From positions 248,001 through 312,000 of the forward strand of contig NZ_ACYY01000001.1 of NCBI RefSeq assembly GCF_000176015.1: a stretch of DNA of 64,000 nt, in the 5' to 3' direction. This stretch comes from Rhodobacter ferrooxidans. GTDB lineage: Bacteria > Pseudomonadota > Alphaproteobacteria > Rhodobacterales > Rhodobacteraceae. Position numbers and translations under genes: made by a program. Every line of letters starts with the position of its first letter. The stretch's first letter is position 1. Shown here one piece after another: positions 25,981-36,268 of the stretch. The notes beneath the pieces are model-generated. The model did not search any database, was not told where the DNA came from, and saw nothing but the letters and a program-made list of their open reading frames with translations.

Positions 25981-26868
25981 ATGCAAGCCTATTGGAAACG
26001 CTCGCAGCGCAAGCTGGCCCCGTGGCTGTTTCTGGCCCCCGGCCTCGCGATGTTTGCGCTTTACGTCATCATCCCGATCTTTCAGTCGATGGCGATCTCG
26101 TTCTACGACTGGGACGGCTTGGGCGAGAAAATCTGGATCGGCACCGCCAACTATGTCGAGCTGATCGACGACGACGCCTTCTACACCTCGCTGAAGAACA
26201 ACGTGATCTGGCTGGTGCTTTACCTTCTGGCCGTGCCCGCAGGCCTGATGATCGCGATTTTCCTGAACCAGACGGTCTGGGGCATCCGTGCCTACAAGTC
26301 GCTGTTCTTCTTTCCCTTTGTCATCAGTCAGGTCGTGGTCGGCCTGATGTTTTCGTGGTTCTACGCCCCCAACTTCGGCCTGTTCTACAAGCTGATCGAG
26401 ACGGTCACCGGCGATGGTGTGGCCATTCTGGCCGACGAGCGGTTTGTCACCTACGGCATCATCGTGGCCGGGCTTTGGCCGCAGATTGCCTATGTGATGA
26501 TCCTGTATCTGACCGGCCTGAACAACGTCGCCCCCGATCAGGTCGAGGCGGCGCGTCTGGATGGCGCGAAAGGCTGGCGGATGCTGTGGTATGTGATTCT
26601 GCCGCAACTGCGCCCCGCCACCTTCATCGCCGTGGTGGTGACGGTGATCGGCGCGCTGCGCAGTTTCGATCTGGTGTCGATCATGACCAACGGCGGCCCC
26701 TACGGCTCCAGCCGCGTGCTGTCGTTCTACATGTATGAGCAGGCGCTTTCGGAATACGGCTATCGCATGGGCTATGGTGCCGCGATTGCCGTGGTGCTGT
26801 TTGCCATCATGATGGTGTTCATCTCGGGCTTCATCTGGAAGATGTGGCGCGACGAGACGGAGCGTTAG
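25981..26868 (+). CDS. Sugar ABC transporter permease (MalF type)
   Basis: A 295-residue inner-membrane permease with six predicted helices. The EAA loop that docks the ATPase appears as VEAARLDGAKGWRMLWYVILPQLRP near residues 185-210. FYDWDGLGEKIWIGTANYVEL is a usual first periplasmic loop of CUT1 permeases. GAGG lies 4 nt before the ATG. The next permease starts 2 nt after its stop. Confidence 0.9.
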   Translation: MQAYWKRSQRKLAPWLFLAPGLAMFALYVIIPIFQSMAISFYDWDGLGEKIWIGTANYVELIDDDAFYTSLKNNVIWLVLYLLAVPAGLMIAIFLNQTVWGIRAYKSLFFFPFVISQVVVGLMFSWFYAPNFGLFYKLIETVTGDGVAILADERFVTYGIIVAGLWPQIAYVMILYLTGLNNVAPDQVEAARLDGAKGWRMLWYVILPQLRPATFIAVVVTVIGALRSFDLVSIMTNGGPYGSSRVLSFYMYEQALSEYGYRMGYGAAIAVVLFAIMMVFISGFIWKMWRDETER

Positions 26869-26869
26869 C

Positions 26870-27715
26870 ATGTTTCCCCGCCCGATCCAGCAAGCCCCCC
26901 GCGCCAGCCGCATCGCCTATCAGGTGGCCTTGCCGGTGGCCTTGCTGCTGTGGCTGCTGCCGCTTCTGGGGGTGGCCATGACCTCGGTCAGGCCCGCCTC
27001 CGATCTGGCGCAGGGCAATTATTTCGGCATGCCCAGCTATCTGGCCTTCGAGAATTACGCCGACGTGTTCCGCAATTCGCCGATCGCGCATTACATCCTG
27101 AATTCGTTCAAGGTGACGATCCCGACGGTGATCGGCTGTCTGGTGCTGTCGTGCATGACCGGCTTTGCGCTGGCGATCTACAAGTTCCGCTCGAATCTGC
27201 TGGTATTTTTCCTGTTCGTGGCGGGCAATTTCGTGCCGTTCCAGATCTTGATGGTGCCGGTGCGCGACCTGACGCTGTCGCTGGGGCTTTACAATTCCAC
27301 GCTGGGGCTGGCGCTGTTTCACATCGCCTTCCAGACCGGCTTTTGCACCCTGTTCATGCGCAATTTCATCAAGGCGCTGCCGTTCGAATTGATCGAGGCG
27401 GCGCGGGTGGAAGGCGTGTCCGAGGTGCGGATCTTCTGGTTCATCGTGCTGCCGCTGATGCGACCCGCCATCGCCGCACTTTCGGTGCTGATCTTCACCT
27501 TCATCTGGAACGACTATTTCTGGGCCACCGTGCTGACCACCTCGGCCGAGACGCAGCCAGTGACGGCGGGGTTGAATTCGCTGAACGGCCAATGGGTTGC
27601 GGCCTGGCATCTGGTGTCGGCGGGCAGCATCATCGCCGCCTTGCCGCCGGTGGTGATGTTCTTTGCGATGCAGAAACACTTCATCGCCGGTTTGACGCTG
27701 GGGGCGGTGAAATGA
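26870..27715 (+). CDS. Sugar ABC transporter permease (MalG type)
   Basis: A 281-residue inner-membrane permease with six predicted helices and the EAA loop LIEAARVEGVSEVRIFWFIVLPLMRP. It ends AGLTLGAVK, as is typical for the second CUT1 permease. It forms the membrane channel with the preceding gene product and is presumably energised by the divergently encoded UgpC-type ATPase. The stop overlaps the alpha-galactosidase start (ATGA). Confidence 0.9.
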   Translation: MFPRPIQQAPRASRIAYQVALPVALLLWLLPLLGVAMTSVRPASDLAQGNYFGMPSYLAFENYADVFRNSPIAHYILNSFKVTIPTVIGCLVLSCMTGFALAIYKFRSNLLVFFLFVAGNFVPFQILMVPVRDLTLSLGLYNSTLGLALFHIAFQTGFCTLFMRNFIKALPFELIEAARVEGVSEVRIFWFIVLPLMRPAIAALSVLIFTFIWNDYFWATVLTTSAETQPVTAGLNSLNGQWVAAWHLVSAGSIIAALPPVVMFFAMQKHFIAGLTLGAVK

Positions 27716-29778
27716 CCGAATGGCGGCTGGACGCGGGGGGGCAGACGCTGGTGCTGGCCAGTGCGGGCGGTATTCCGGCGGTGGTCTATTGGGGGGCGAC
27801 GTTGCCCGATGACGATCTGGGCCAACTGGTGCTGGCCGCGCAAAATGACCTGACCGGCGGCATGATCGACGCCCTGCCCACGCTGTCGCTTTGCCCGGAA
27901 TCGGGGCGGGCGTTTCAGGGTCAGCCGGGCATGGTGATCCACGCGGCAGACGGCACGCCGCTGCACCCCGCCTTCCGGTTTTCCCATGCCGAAGAAACGC
28001 CGGGCCGGTTGGTTTTACACAGCACCAGCGACGGCCTGACCCTCAGCCACATCCTCACCGCCCAGCCCACCGGCGTCATCACCCTGCAAACCCGCCTCAA
28101 CTCGGCCACGCCGATCCGCGTGCAGTGGCTGGCCGCCCCGGTGCTGCCCGCCCCGCAAGCCGCTGGCGAGTTGATCGACGTTTCCGGCAAATGGACCCGC
28201 GAGTTCCAGCTCAACCGCGTCCCCTGGACCCCCGGCATCCACCTGCGCGAGGCCCGCACCGGGCGATCCGGCCACGAGCATCCGCCCTGGCTGATCCTGC
28301 CCGAAACCGGCTGCACCAACACCCAAGGCACGGCTTTCGCGCTGCACTACGCCTGGTCCGGCGGTCATCGCATGCTGGCGGAAGAACTGCCCGACGGGCG
28401 GCGGCAGGTGCAGTTCGGTCACGCCACGGGTGCCGAAACCGAACCCGGCACCCGGTTCGAAACCGCCGAACTGATCGCCGCCCATTCCACCCGCGGCCTG
28501 AACGGCATCGCCGTCACCTTCCAACGCGATATCCGCGACCGCGTGGTGACCTGGCCCACCCCCGCCCGCCCCCGCCCGGTGCATTACAACTGCTGGGAGG
28601 CGGTGTATTTCAACCATACGTTGGAAGGCCTGACCGCCATCGCCACCCGCGCCGCTGCCCTTGGTGCCGAGCGCTTCGTGCTGGACGACGGCTGGTTTGG
28701 CCGCCGCAACGACGACACTTCGTCCTTGGGCGACTGGACGGTGGACAAGCGCAAATGGCCGCAGGGCTTGCACCCGCTGATCGCCCATGTCCACGCTCTC
28801 GGCATGACCTTCGGCCTGTGGTTCGAGCCGGAAATGGCCAACCCCGACAGCGACCTGCTGCGCGCCCACGCGGGCTGGCTGCTGGGGCCAGCCGATCAGG
28901 TGACGGGCCGCCACCAGATGGTGCTGAACCTGGCGCTGCCCGCGGTGCAGGACAACCTGTTCCGCCAAGTCTCGGCAGTCCTGACCGAATACCCCATCGA
29001 CTACGTGAAATGGGACCACAACCGCCTGCTGCCGGTGGTTGATGCCGCGCAAACCCGCGGCGCCTATGCGCTGTTCGACCGGCTGCGCGCCGCCCACCCC
29101 GATGTTGAAATCGAAAGCTGCGCCTCGGGCGGAGGCCGGATTGATGCCGGGATTCTGGCCCGCACCCAGCGGGTCTGGCTGTCGGATTCCAACGACGCGC
29201 TGGAACGGCTGGCAATCCAGCACAACGCCGCCCTGTTCCTGCCCGCCGCCGTCACCGGCAGCCATGTCGGCCCGCGCCATTGCCACACTTCGGGCCGCAT
29301 CCTGCCGATGGCGTTCCGCGCCACTGCCGCCGCCCAACGCCACATGGGATTCGAGATGGACCTGCGCGAGTTGACCGAGGCCGAGGCCGCCACCCTGACC
29401 GACGTCACGGCCTGGTGGAAAGCCAACCGCGCCTGGACCATGCGCGCCGATATCCACCGGCTTGACGCCGCCGACCCCGCCACCATTGCCGAACTGCAAC
29501 TGGCCGAAGATGGCAGCCGCTTCATCGCCTTTATCGGCCAGCGGGACACCAGCCCGCAAATCCTGCCCCGCCCGCTGCGCCTGACCGGCCTCGACCCCGA
29601 CGCCCGCTACCACATCACCCTGCGCAACCCCGAAGACGCCCCACCGCAGTCCCGCGGCCAGAATGCGCTGAAATCCGGCCCCTTGACCCTGTCCGGCCAA
29701 TACCTGATGACCCATGGCCTGACCCTGCCCGTAGCCTGGCCCGCCACAATCTGGGTTGTCGAAGGCAGCCGCCTGTAA
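27712..29778 (+). CDS. Alpha-galactosidase, GH36
   Basis: A 688-residue retaining alpha-galactosidase without signal peptide, so it acts on imported alpha-galactosides in the cytoplasm. The N-terminal beta-sandwich is followed by the TIM barrel, with FVLDDGWFGRRNDD, LGMTFGLWFEPEMANPDSDL, the nucleophile D435 in YVKWDHNR, ESCASGGGRID, and the acid/base D492 in LSDSNDALER. The start is the ATG at 27712 overlapping the permease stop. The length fits bacterial GH36. The 3' flank carries the inverted 26-nt repeat. Confidence 0.93.
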   Translation: MTEWRLDAGGQTLVLASAGGIPAVVYWGATLPDDDLGQLVLAAQNDLTGGMIDALPTLSLCPESGRAFQGQPGMVIHAADGTPLHPAFRFSHAEETPGRLVLHSTSDGLTLSHILTAQPTGVITLQTRLNSATPIRVQWLAAPVLPAPQAAGELIDVSGKWTREFQLNRVPWTPGIHLREARTGRSGHEHPPWLILPETGCTNTQGTAFALHYAWSGGHRMLAEELPDGRRQVQFGHATGAETEPGTRFETAELIAAHSTRGLNGIAVTFQRDIRDRVVTWPTPARPRPVHYNCWEAVYFNHTLEGLTAIATRAAALGAERFVLDDGWFGRRNDDTSSLGDWTVDKRKWPQGLHPLIAHVHALGMTFGLWFEPEMANPDSDLLRAHAGWLLGPADQVTGRHQMVLNLALPAVQDNLFRQVSAVLTEYPIDYVKWDHNRLLPVVDAAQTRGAYALFDRLRAAHPDVEIESCASGGGRIDAGILARTQRVWLSDSNDALERLAIQHNAALFLPAAVTGSHVGPRHCHTSGRILPMAFRATAAAQRHMGFEMDLRELTEAEAATLTDVTAWWKANRAWTMRADIHRLDAADPATIAELQLAEDGSRFIAFIGQRDTSPQILPRPLRLTGLDPDARYHITLRNPEDAPPQSRGQNALKSGPLTLSGQYLMTHGLTLPVAWPATIWVVEGSRL

Positions 29779-29788
29779 TTCACCTTTG

Positions 29789-29814
29789 CTCAAATATCCC
29801 CGCCGGAGGCTCCG
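29789..29814 (-). repeat. Dispersed 26-nt intergenic repeat, copy 2 (inverted)
   Basis: This is an exact reverse complement of the sequence at 17095-17120. It lies 10 nt after the alpha-galactosidase stop and before the galactose dehydrogenase gene, splitting the operon. The central GCCGGAG-G-CTCCGGC palindrome could form a hairpin in the transcript. Confidence 0.75.
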
Positions 29815-29850
29815 GCACCACCACAAGACCCGCCGCCAACAGGACGCAAA

Positions 29851-30621
29851 ATGACCAACCTGCCCACCTACCCCGACCTTCACGGCACATCGGTTTTCAT
29901 CACCGGCGGCGGCTCCGGCATCGGTGCGGCCCTGACCGAAGGCTTCCTGCGGCAAGGCGCCCGCGTCGCTTTTGTGCAACGTTCCGACGCCAGCGCCTTT
30001 TGCGACGCGATGCAGGCGAAAACCGGCAGCCGGCCGCTGTTCATCGCCTGCGACATCACCGATATCCCGGCCCTGCGTGCCGCCGTGGCCACCGCTGCCG
30101 CAGCACACGGCCCGATCCGCGTGCTGGTCAACAACGCCGCAAACGACATGCGTCACGACACCCTGAAGGTCACCGAAGAATTCTGGGACTGGTCGATGGC
30201 GATCAACCTGAAATCCTATTTCTTTGCGGCCCAAGCCGTGCTGCCCGGCATGCAGGCAGCGGGCGGCGGTTCGATCATCAACTTCACTTCGATCAGCTAC
30301 ATGTTCGGGGCGGCGGGCTATCCGGCCTATGCCACCGCCAATTCCGGCATCAACGGCCTGACCCGGACTCTGGCGCGCGAGTTTGGCCCCGACCGTATCC
30401 GGGTGAACGCGCTGGCCCCCGGCTGGGTGCTGACGCAGAAGCAGAAAGACCTCTGGGTAACGCCCGAAGGCCTGGCCGCCCATGTCGAACGCCAATGCCT
30501 GAAGGACACGCTGGCCCCCGAAGACATCGTCGGCGGCGTGCTGTTCCTGGCTTCGGACAGTTCGAAAATGATGACAGGCCAAGCCCTTGTGATCGACGGC
30601 GGGGTGGTGGTGACCGGATGA
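29851..30621 (+). CDS. SDR oxidoreductase, probable D-galactose 1-dehydrogenase, atypical YxxxN
   Basis: A 256-residue short-chain dehydrogenase. The cofactor motif is TGGGSGIG near residues 17-24, and NNAANDM and the catalytic Ser region NFTSISYMFG are present. The active-site motif reads Y160-A-T-A-N164, where almost all SDRs have Lys (YxxxK); the codon is AAT, one base from a lysine codon. By context it would oxidise galactose to galactonolactone at the head of a De Ley-Doudoroff route. The Asn could mean altered or lost activity, or a sequencing error. The stop overlaps dgoK by ATGA. Confidence 0.75.
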   Translation: MTNLPTYPDLHGTSVFITGGGSGIGAALTEGFLRQGARVAFVQRSDASAFCDAMQAKTGSRPLFIACDITDIPALRAAVATAAAAHGPIRVLVNNAANDMRHDTLKVTEEFWDWSMAINLKSYFFAAQAVLPGMQAAGGGSIINFTSISYMFGAAGYPAYATANSGINGLTRTLAREFGPDRIRVNALAPGWVLTQKQKDLWVTPEGLAAHVERQCLKDTLAPEDIVGGVLFLASDSSKMMTGQALVIDGGVVVTG

Positions 30622-31526
30622 CCATGGCCTTGCCAACCTGGATCGCGGTCGATTGGGGCACCACCCACCTGCGCGCCTATGCCATCGGGCCAGAGGGCGT
30701 GCTGGCCGACGCCGCCTCTGAAGACGGCATGGGCCAGCTTGCCCGCGACGGCTATGAACCGGCGCTGCTGCGACTGATTTCGCCCTGGCTGGCACCCGGG
30801 CGCGTCACTGAAGTGGTCGCCTGCGGCATGGTCGGCTCGCGTCAGGGCTGGTTCGAGGCACCCTACCGAACCGTGCCCTGCACACCACTTGATTCCGCCT
30901 CGCTGGTCACGGTACCAACCCGGGATGCGCGGCTGAAATTGCGGCTGGTGCCCGGATTGCGGCAAGATTCACCCGCCGACGTGATGCGCGGCGAGGAAAC
31001 CCAGATCGCCGGGGCGCTGGCGGTGCTACCCGGTTTCGACGGCGTGTTTTGCCTGCCCGGAACCCATTCGAAATGGGTGCAGGTCAGCGCCGGCGAGGTG
31101 GTCAGTTTCCAGACCGCGATGACCGGCGAGCTGTTTTCGCTGCTGTCCAGCCAGTCGGTTCTGCGCCACGGCATGCAGGGCGACGGTTGGGATGAACAAT
31201 CGTTCAGGAATGCGCTGTCCGATGCAATTTCCCGCCCGGAAAGGCTGGCGGCGCGGCTGTTTGCGTTGCGGGCCGAGGGGCTGATTGCCGGACTTTCCGC
31301 CGCTTCCGCCCGCGCCCGGCTGTCGGGCCTGCTGATCGGCATCGAGCTCGCTGCCGCCCGGCCCTATTGGCTAGGCCAGAGTGTCGCCCTGATCGGCGCC
31401 GAGGGGCTTTGCGCCACCTACGCCCGCGCTTTGGCCGCCCAAGGCATTGCCGCCCGGCAGCTTCCCGCCGCTGCCTGCACCATTGCCGGCCTTAGCCGCG
31501 CCCGCACCCCCAAGGTATCCGCATGA
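30618..31526 (+). CDS. dgoK: 2-dehydro-3-deoxygalactonokinase
   Basis: A 302-residue sugar-acid kinase that phosphorylates 2-dehydro-3-deoxy-D-galactonate at C6. The N-terminal phosphate loop [16 protein letters not shown] is typical of the DgoK family, followed by [23 protein letters not shown] and [13 protein letters not shown]. The length is usual for the family. It sits between galactose dehydrogenase and dgoA with ATGA overlaps on both sides, consistent with consecutive steps of one pathway. Confidence 0.93.
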   Translation: MTMALPTWIAVDWGTTHLRAYAIGPEGVLADAASEDGMGQLARDGYEPALLRLISPWLAPGRVTEVVACGMVGSRQGWFEAPYRTVPCTPLDSASLVTVPTRDARLKLRLVPGLRQDSPADVMRGEETQIAGALAVLPGFDGVFCLPGTHSKWVQVSAGEVVSFQTAMTGELFSLLSSQSVLRHGMQGDGWDEQSFRNALSDAISRPERLAARLFALRAEGLIAGLSAASARARLSGLLIGIELAAARPYWLGQSVALIGAEGLCATYARALAAQGIAARQLPAAACTIAGLSRARTPKVSA

Positions 31527-32128
31527 CCCGCCCCCTCATTGCCATCCTGCGCGGCCTGACCCCGCCCGAAGCCCTGCCGGTGGCCGAGGCGCTGATTGCG
31601 GCAGGGATCACCCGCATCGAAGTGCCGCTGAACTCGCCCGATCCACTGACCAGCATCGCCGCAATGGCCCGCGCCTTTGGCCGCGACGCGCTGATCGGTG
31701 CCGGAACCGTGCTGACCACGGCCGATGTCGATCACGTGCATGCCGCCGGTGGCCGGTTGATCGTTTCGCCCAATGCCGATGCCGCGGTGATCGCCCGCAC
31801 CAAGACCCATGGCATGCAAAGCTGGCCCGGCGTGATGACCCCGACCGAGTGTTTTGCCGCGCTGCAAGCCGGGGCTGACGGGTTGAAGCTGTTCCCCGCC
31901 TCGCTGATCGGCCCGGCCGGTTTGCAGGCCATTCGCGCCGTTCTTCCCGCCGACACCAGGGTTTTTGCGGTTGGTGGCGCGGGTCCTGCGAACTTTGCCG
32001 AATGGTTGCGTGCCGGAGCCGCTGGTTTCGGCATCGGCACCGCGCTCTACACCCCTGGCATGGCTATTTCCGAGGTTGCCACCCGTGCCAAAGCCTTGGT
32101 CGCCGCCTGGGATGAGGCCGCCGCATGA
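31523..32128 (+). CDS. dgoA: 2-dehydro-3-deoxy-6-phosphogalactonate aldolase
   Basis: A 201-residue class I aldolase of the KDPG/KDPGal family, yielding pyruvate and glyceraldehyde 3-phosphate. The fold markers are [41 protein letters not shown], and the Schiff-base lysine K122 in [11 protein letters not shown]. KDPGal rather than KDPG specificity is taken from context (next to dgoK). It overlaps both neighbours by ATGA. Confidence 0.92.
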   Translation: MTRPLIAILRGLTPPEALPVAEALIAAGITRIEVPLNSPDPLTSIAAMARAFGRDALIGAGTVLTTADVDHVHAAGGRLIVSPNADAAVIARTKTHGMQSWPGVMTPTECFAALQAGADGLKLFPASLIGPAGLQAIRAVLPADTRVFAVGGAGPANFAEWLRAGAAGFGIGTALYTPGMAISEVATRAKALVAAWDEAAA

Positions 32129-32982
32129 GCGGTGTGTTCGACAACAGATCCTGCGAACTGGGCGAGGGTCCGCTTTGGCATCCCGAACGTGAACAATTGT
32201 TCTGGTTTGACATTCTGGGCAAACGCCTGCTGTCGCAACGCCACGGCAAGCCACTGCAATGGCAATTCACGGAAATGGTTTCCGCCGCCGGCTGGATCAA
32301 CGCCGACGAACTTCTGATCGCTTCGGAATCCGCTCTTTTCCGGTTCAACCTGGCAACCGGCGTGCGGAACGATCTTTGCCTACTGGAGGCCAACAACCCG
32401 GCAACCCGCAGCAACGATGGCCGCGCCGACCCCTATGGCGGCTTCTGGATCGGCACCATGGGCAAAGCAGCAGAGCCGCAAGCCGGAACGATCTATCGCT
32501 ATTATGGGGGCGAATTAAAACGCCTTTTCCACGCTTTAACTATCCCCAACGCCATATGCTTCACCCCGGATGGCCGCTACGCGCATTTCGCGGATACCGT
32601 GACCCGGTGTGTCATGCGGGTGGCGCTGGACGACATGGGCTGGCCCAAAGCGGTGCCTGAAACCTTTCTCGATCTGCGTGCCGAAGGCCTCAATCCCGAT
32701 GGCGCGGTGGTTGATGCGGCTGGCAACCTTTGGCTCGCGCAATGGGGTGCCGGTCGGGTCGCGGCCTATGCGCCGTCCGGCGATTTTCTGCGCGCGGTCA
32801 GTTTTGCAGCGCCCCACACCTCGTGCCCGGCGTTCGGTGGCAGTGATCTGATGACGCTGTTCTGCACCTCTGCGTTGCAGGGCATGGAGGCTTCGGCCCG
32901 CGCCGAAACCCCGGATGCCGGCAAGATCTTCGCCGCGCAGGGCATCGCCCGCGGTCAATATGAACATCAGGTCACATTATGA
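32125..32982 (+). CDS. SMP-30/gluconolactonase family lactonase, probable galactonolactonase
   Basis: A 285-residue six-bladed propeller lactonase. The metal-binding Glu lies in [12 protein letters not shown], and later ligands fall in [17 protein letters not shown] (Asn, Asp), [20 protein letters not shown] and [18 protein letters not shown]. By position it should hydrolyse galactono-lactone from the dehydrogenase step to galactonate. The same family also opens arabino- and gluconolactones. It overlaps dgoA and the beta-galactosidase gene by ATGA. Confidence 0.87.
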   Translation: MSGVFDNRSCELGEGPLWHPEREQLFWFDILGKRLLSQRHGKPLQWQFTEMVSAAGWINADELLIASESALFRFNLATGVRNDLCLLEANNPATRSNDGRADPYGGFWIGTMGKAAEPQAGTIYRYYGGELKRLFHALTIPNAICFTPDGRYAHFADTVTRCVMRVALDDMGWPKAVPETFLDLRAEGLNPDGAVVDAAGNLWLAQWGAGRVAAYAPSGDFLRAVSFAAPHTSCPAFGGSDLMTLFCTSALQGMEASARAETPDAGKIFAAQGIARGQYEHQVTL

Positions 32983-34877
32983 AACGCACCCTTGGCGTTT
33001 GCTACTATCCCGAACACTGGCCCGAGGATCAGTGGGCTGAAGATGCCGCCCGCATGGCCGAAATCGGCCTGACCTGGGTGCGGATCGGTGAGTTTGCCTG
33101 GAGCCGGATCGAGCCGGAACCGGGCCGACTTGACTGGGGCTGGCTGGATCGCGCCATCGCCACTCTTGGTGCCGCCGGGTTGCAGGTTGTGCTGGGCACC
33201 CCCACCGCCACGCCACCGCGCTGGATGCTGACCCGACATCCCGACATGCTGGCGCTGGACGCGCAGGGCCGCCCGCGCGGCTTCGGCTCGCGCAGGCACT
33301 ACTGCTTTTCGCACCGGCCCTATCGCGTCGAATGTGCCCGCATCGTGACCCTGCTGGCCGAACGCTATGGCCAGAACCGCCATGTCGCCGCCTGGCAGAC
33401 CGATAATGAATACGGCTGCCACGATACCACGCTGTCCTATTCGCCCGCCGCCCGCAATGCCTTCCGCAACTGGCTGGCGCAGCGCTATCAGTCGCCGCAG
33501 GCTTTGAACCGGGCCTGGGGCAACGTGTTCTGGTCGATGGACTATGCCAGCTTCGACGAGATCGAGTTGCCATACCTGACGGTGACCGAGGCCAACCCCG
33601 CGCATTGCATGGCTTTTCGCCGTTTCGCCAGTGACGAGGTTGCCAGTTTCAACCGCCTGCAAACCGAGATCATCCGCCGCCATTCGCCCTTCCCGATTGC
33701 CCATAACTACATGGGCGCGGTGACTGAGTTCGATCATTTCGCCACCGGTGCCGACCTGGATATTGCCGCCTGGGACGCCTATCCGTTGGGCTTTCTGGCC
33801 GACCGGGTGGCGGCTTCGGCCGCGCATAAACGGCGCTTCGCGCGGCAGGGCGACCCGGATTTTCAAGCCTTCCACCACGACCTTTACCGCGCGGTTGGCC
33901 GGGGCCGCTGGTGGGTGATGGAACAGCAGCCCGGCCCGGTGAACTGGGCGCCCTACAATCCCGATCCGCTGCCCGGAATGGCCCGGCTTTGGGCCTGGGA
34001 GGCCTTTGCCCATGGGGCGGAGGCGGTCTGCTATTTCCGTTGGCGGCAGGCACCGTTTGCGCAGGAACAGATGCACGCAGGGCTTTTGCGGCCGGATTCG
34101 GTTGCGGCGCCGGCCTATGCCGAGGCGGCTGTGGTGGCCCGCGAGCTGGCCGAAATGCCGGACGTGGAGCCTGCCGCGGCGCCGGTGGCGCTGATTTTCG
34201 ACTATGCTTCGGCTTGGGCCTGGGCCACCCAACCGCAAGGGCGGGGGTTTGACTACTTCAATCTGGTGTTGGACTTTTACAAAGGTTTACGCAAGCTGGG
34301 GTTGTCGGTGGATATTTTACCACCTGACGCCCGTGAGCTTGGTCAATATGAACTTATGTTCGCTCCGGGTCTGGCAACGCTATCCGAAGGTTTGCGCGCA
34401 GCGGTGGCGACCACGAAGGGAATCGCTGTTTTCGGGCCGCGCAGCAACTGCAAGACCGTTGAATTTGCCACCCCGGGGCCCCTGCCGCCCAACTTGCCGG
34501 GGCTGGACTGCACTGTGGCGCGCGTGGAAAGCTTGCCGCCTGATCTGCCGGTAACTCTGTCGAATGGCGGGAGTTTCCTGCACTGGCGCGAGAAGTGCGA
34601 GGCCGTTGATGTGGCAGAAACCACCACCGACGGCTGGCCTGCCTTGATCGGGCGGGGGCCGGTGCGCTATCTGGCTGGCTGGCCGGATGAGCTGGCGTTG
34701 GAGCGGATACTCATTGCCCTATGCGCCGAGCGTGGCGTGGCGACCGAGGTGATGCCGGAGGGCCTGCGATGCCGGGAAACGGCGCGCATGCGGTTCTGGT
34801 TCAACTACAATTCGGAAGCCGTTTGCCATGCCGGGATGGAAATTCCGGCGGCTGGGGTTCACTGGCAGGCATTATAG
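32979..34877 (+). CDS. Beta-galactosidase, GH42
   Basis: A 632-residue cytoplasmic beta-galactosidase. The start [19 protein letters not shown] is typical of GH42. The acid/base is E144 in QTDNEYGC, and the nucleophile is E315 in [11 protein letters not shown]. The trimerisation and C-terminal beta domains follow, with no secretion signal. Together with the GH36 enzyme the operon can release galactose from both alpha- and beta-galactosides. It is the last gene of the run of overlapping genes; the next gene begins 152 nt later and seems separate. Confidence 0.94.
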   Translation: MKRTLGVCYYPEHWPEDQWAEDAARMAEIGLTWVRIGEFAWSRIEPEPGRLDWGWLDRAIATLGAAGLQVVLGTPTATPPRWMLTRHPDMLALDAQGRPRGFGSRRHYCFSHRPYRVECARIVTLLAERYGQNRHVAAWQTDNEYGCHDTTLSYSPAARNAFRNWLAQRYQSPQALNRAWGNVFWSMDYASFDEIELPYLTVTEANPAHCMAFRRFASDEVASFNRLQTEIIRRHSPFPIAHNYMGAVTEFDHFATGADLDIAAWDAYPLGFLADRVAASAAHKRRFARQGDPDFQAFHHDLYRAVGRGRWWVMEQQPGPVNWAPYNPDPLPGMARLWAWEAFAHGAEAVCYFRWRQAPFAQEQMHAGLLRPDSVAAPAYAEAAVVARELAEMPDVEPAAAPVALIFDYASAWAWATQPQGRGFDYFNLVLDFYKGLRKLGLSVDILPPDARELGQYELMFAPGLATLSEGLRAAVATTKGIAVFGPRSNCKTVEFATPGPLPPNLPGLDCTVARVESLPPDLPVTLSNGGSFLHWREKCEAVDVAETTTDGWPALIGRGPVRYLAGWPDELALERILIALCAERGVATEVMPEGLRCRETARMRFWFNYNSEAVCHAGMEIPAAGVHWQAL

Positions 34878-35029
34878 CGAACTTTCATTCACTTACTTGT
34901 TCCCCGGGGCAGACTTACACCGCCCAATCCAAACGCCGCAGCCAGAATACAACTTTGTGTGCGGCACAATTCTGCCGTTGACCCTGCCGGGCAGGCCAAG
35001 CACCCTGCCCCGACACAGCGGAGCGCCCG

Positions 35030-36265
35030 ATGACGAAGACCAGCATCTTTTCCCCGGTCCTGATCGCGGGCTGCATCATCCTGATGCTGGGGTTTTCGAT
35101 CCGCGCCAGCTTTGGCGTGTTCCAGATCCCGATCGCCACCGAGTTCAACTGGCCAAGGTCGGAGTTTTCGCTGGCCATCGCCATCCAGAACCTTGCCTGG
35201 GGCATCGGCCAGCCGATCTTCGGCGCGCTGGCGGAAAAGTTTGGCGACCGCCGCGCCATCATTGCGGGAGCGTTGTTCTATGCGGCGGGGCTGGTGCTTT
35301 CCAGCTTTGCCGTCACGCCGGAACAGCACCAGTTGCTGGAGATTCTGGTCGGTTTCGGCATTGCCGGCACCGGTTTCGGGGTGATTCTGGCGGTGGTGGG
35401 GCGCGCGGCCTCGGTCGAGAACCGCAGTCTGGCCCTGGGCATCGCCACCGCAGCAGGCTCGGCGGGCCAGGTGTTCGGCGCGCCACTGGCCGAGTTTCTG
35501 TTGCGCTCGATGCCCTGGCAATCGGTGTTTCTGTTGTTCGCCGTGCTGATCCTGTCGTCGCTGTTCGCGCTACCGTTCCTGCGCTCGCCCACGGTCGCCA
35601 CTCGGCAAGAGTTGGAAGAAACCATGGGCACCGTGCTGCTGCGGGCCTTTCGGGACCCGTCTTACATATTGATTTTCCTTGGGTTTTTCTCTTGCGGCTA
35701 TCAGCTTGCGTTTCTGACGGCGCATTTCCCGGCCTTCGTGACCGAGGCTTGCGGCGCCATTGATCCGCGCGGGTCGCTGGCGGCTTTGGGCATCACCAGC
35801 ACCTCGGCGCTTGGCGCAATTGCCATTTCGCTGATCGGCATGGCCAATATCGGCGGCTCGATTCTGGCGGGGTGGCTGGGCAAACGTTACAGCAAGAAAT
35901 ACCTGCTGGCGGGGATCTACCTTTTGCGCACGCTGATTTCGGCGGCCTTCATTCTGGTGCCGATGACGCCTGCCACCGTGCTGCTGTTCTCGCTGTCGAT
36001 GGGGGCGCTGTGGCTGGCCACGGTGCCGCTGACCTCCGGCCTCGTGGCGCATATCTACGGGCTGCGCTACATGGGCACGCTGTATGGCTTTGTCTTCCTC
36101 AGCCACCAGATCGGCAGTTTCCTCGGTGTCTGGCTGGGCGGGCGGATGTATGACATCACCGGCAATTACACGCTGGTCTGGTGGATCGGCATCGGCGTCG
36201 GGGCGTTTTCCGCCATCGTGCACCTGCCGATCCGCGAGCGGCCCTTTGCCGCCCAACCTGCCTGA
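35030..36265 (+). CDS. MFS transporter
   Basis: A 411-residue inner-membrane transporter with about 12 hydrophobic segments, resembling the oxalate/monocarboxylate-type branch of the major facilitator superfamily (FGVFQIPIATEFNWPRSEFS, GALAEKFGDRRA, AGSAGQVFGAPLAEFLL). The substrate is unknown. It lies downstream of the galactoside operon, but the 152-nt gap and different family make a shared role unproven. It is convergent with the DUF4424 gene with a 3-nt gap. Confidence 0.83.
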   Translation: MTKTSIFSPVLIAGCIILMLGFSIRASFGVFQIPIATEFNWPRSEFSLAIAIQNLAWGIGQPIFGALAEKFGDRRAIIAGALFYAAGLVLSSFAVTPEQHQLLEILVGFGIAGTGFGVILAVVGRAASVENRSLALGIATAAGSAGQVFGAPLAEFLLRSMPWQSVFLLFAVLILSSLFALPFLRSPTVATRQELEETMGTVLLRAFRDPSYILIFLGFFSCGYQLAFLTAHFPAFVTEACGAIDPRGSLAALGITSTSALGAIAISLIGMANIGGSILAGWLGKRYSKKYLLAGIYLLRTLISAAFILVPMTPATVLLFSLSMGALWLATVPLTSGLVAHIYGLRYMGTLYGFVFLSHQIGSFLGVWLGGRMYDITGNYTLVWWIGIGVGAFSAIVHLPIRERPFAAQPA

Positions 36266-36268
36266 GCG

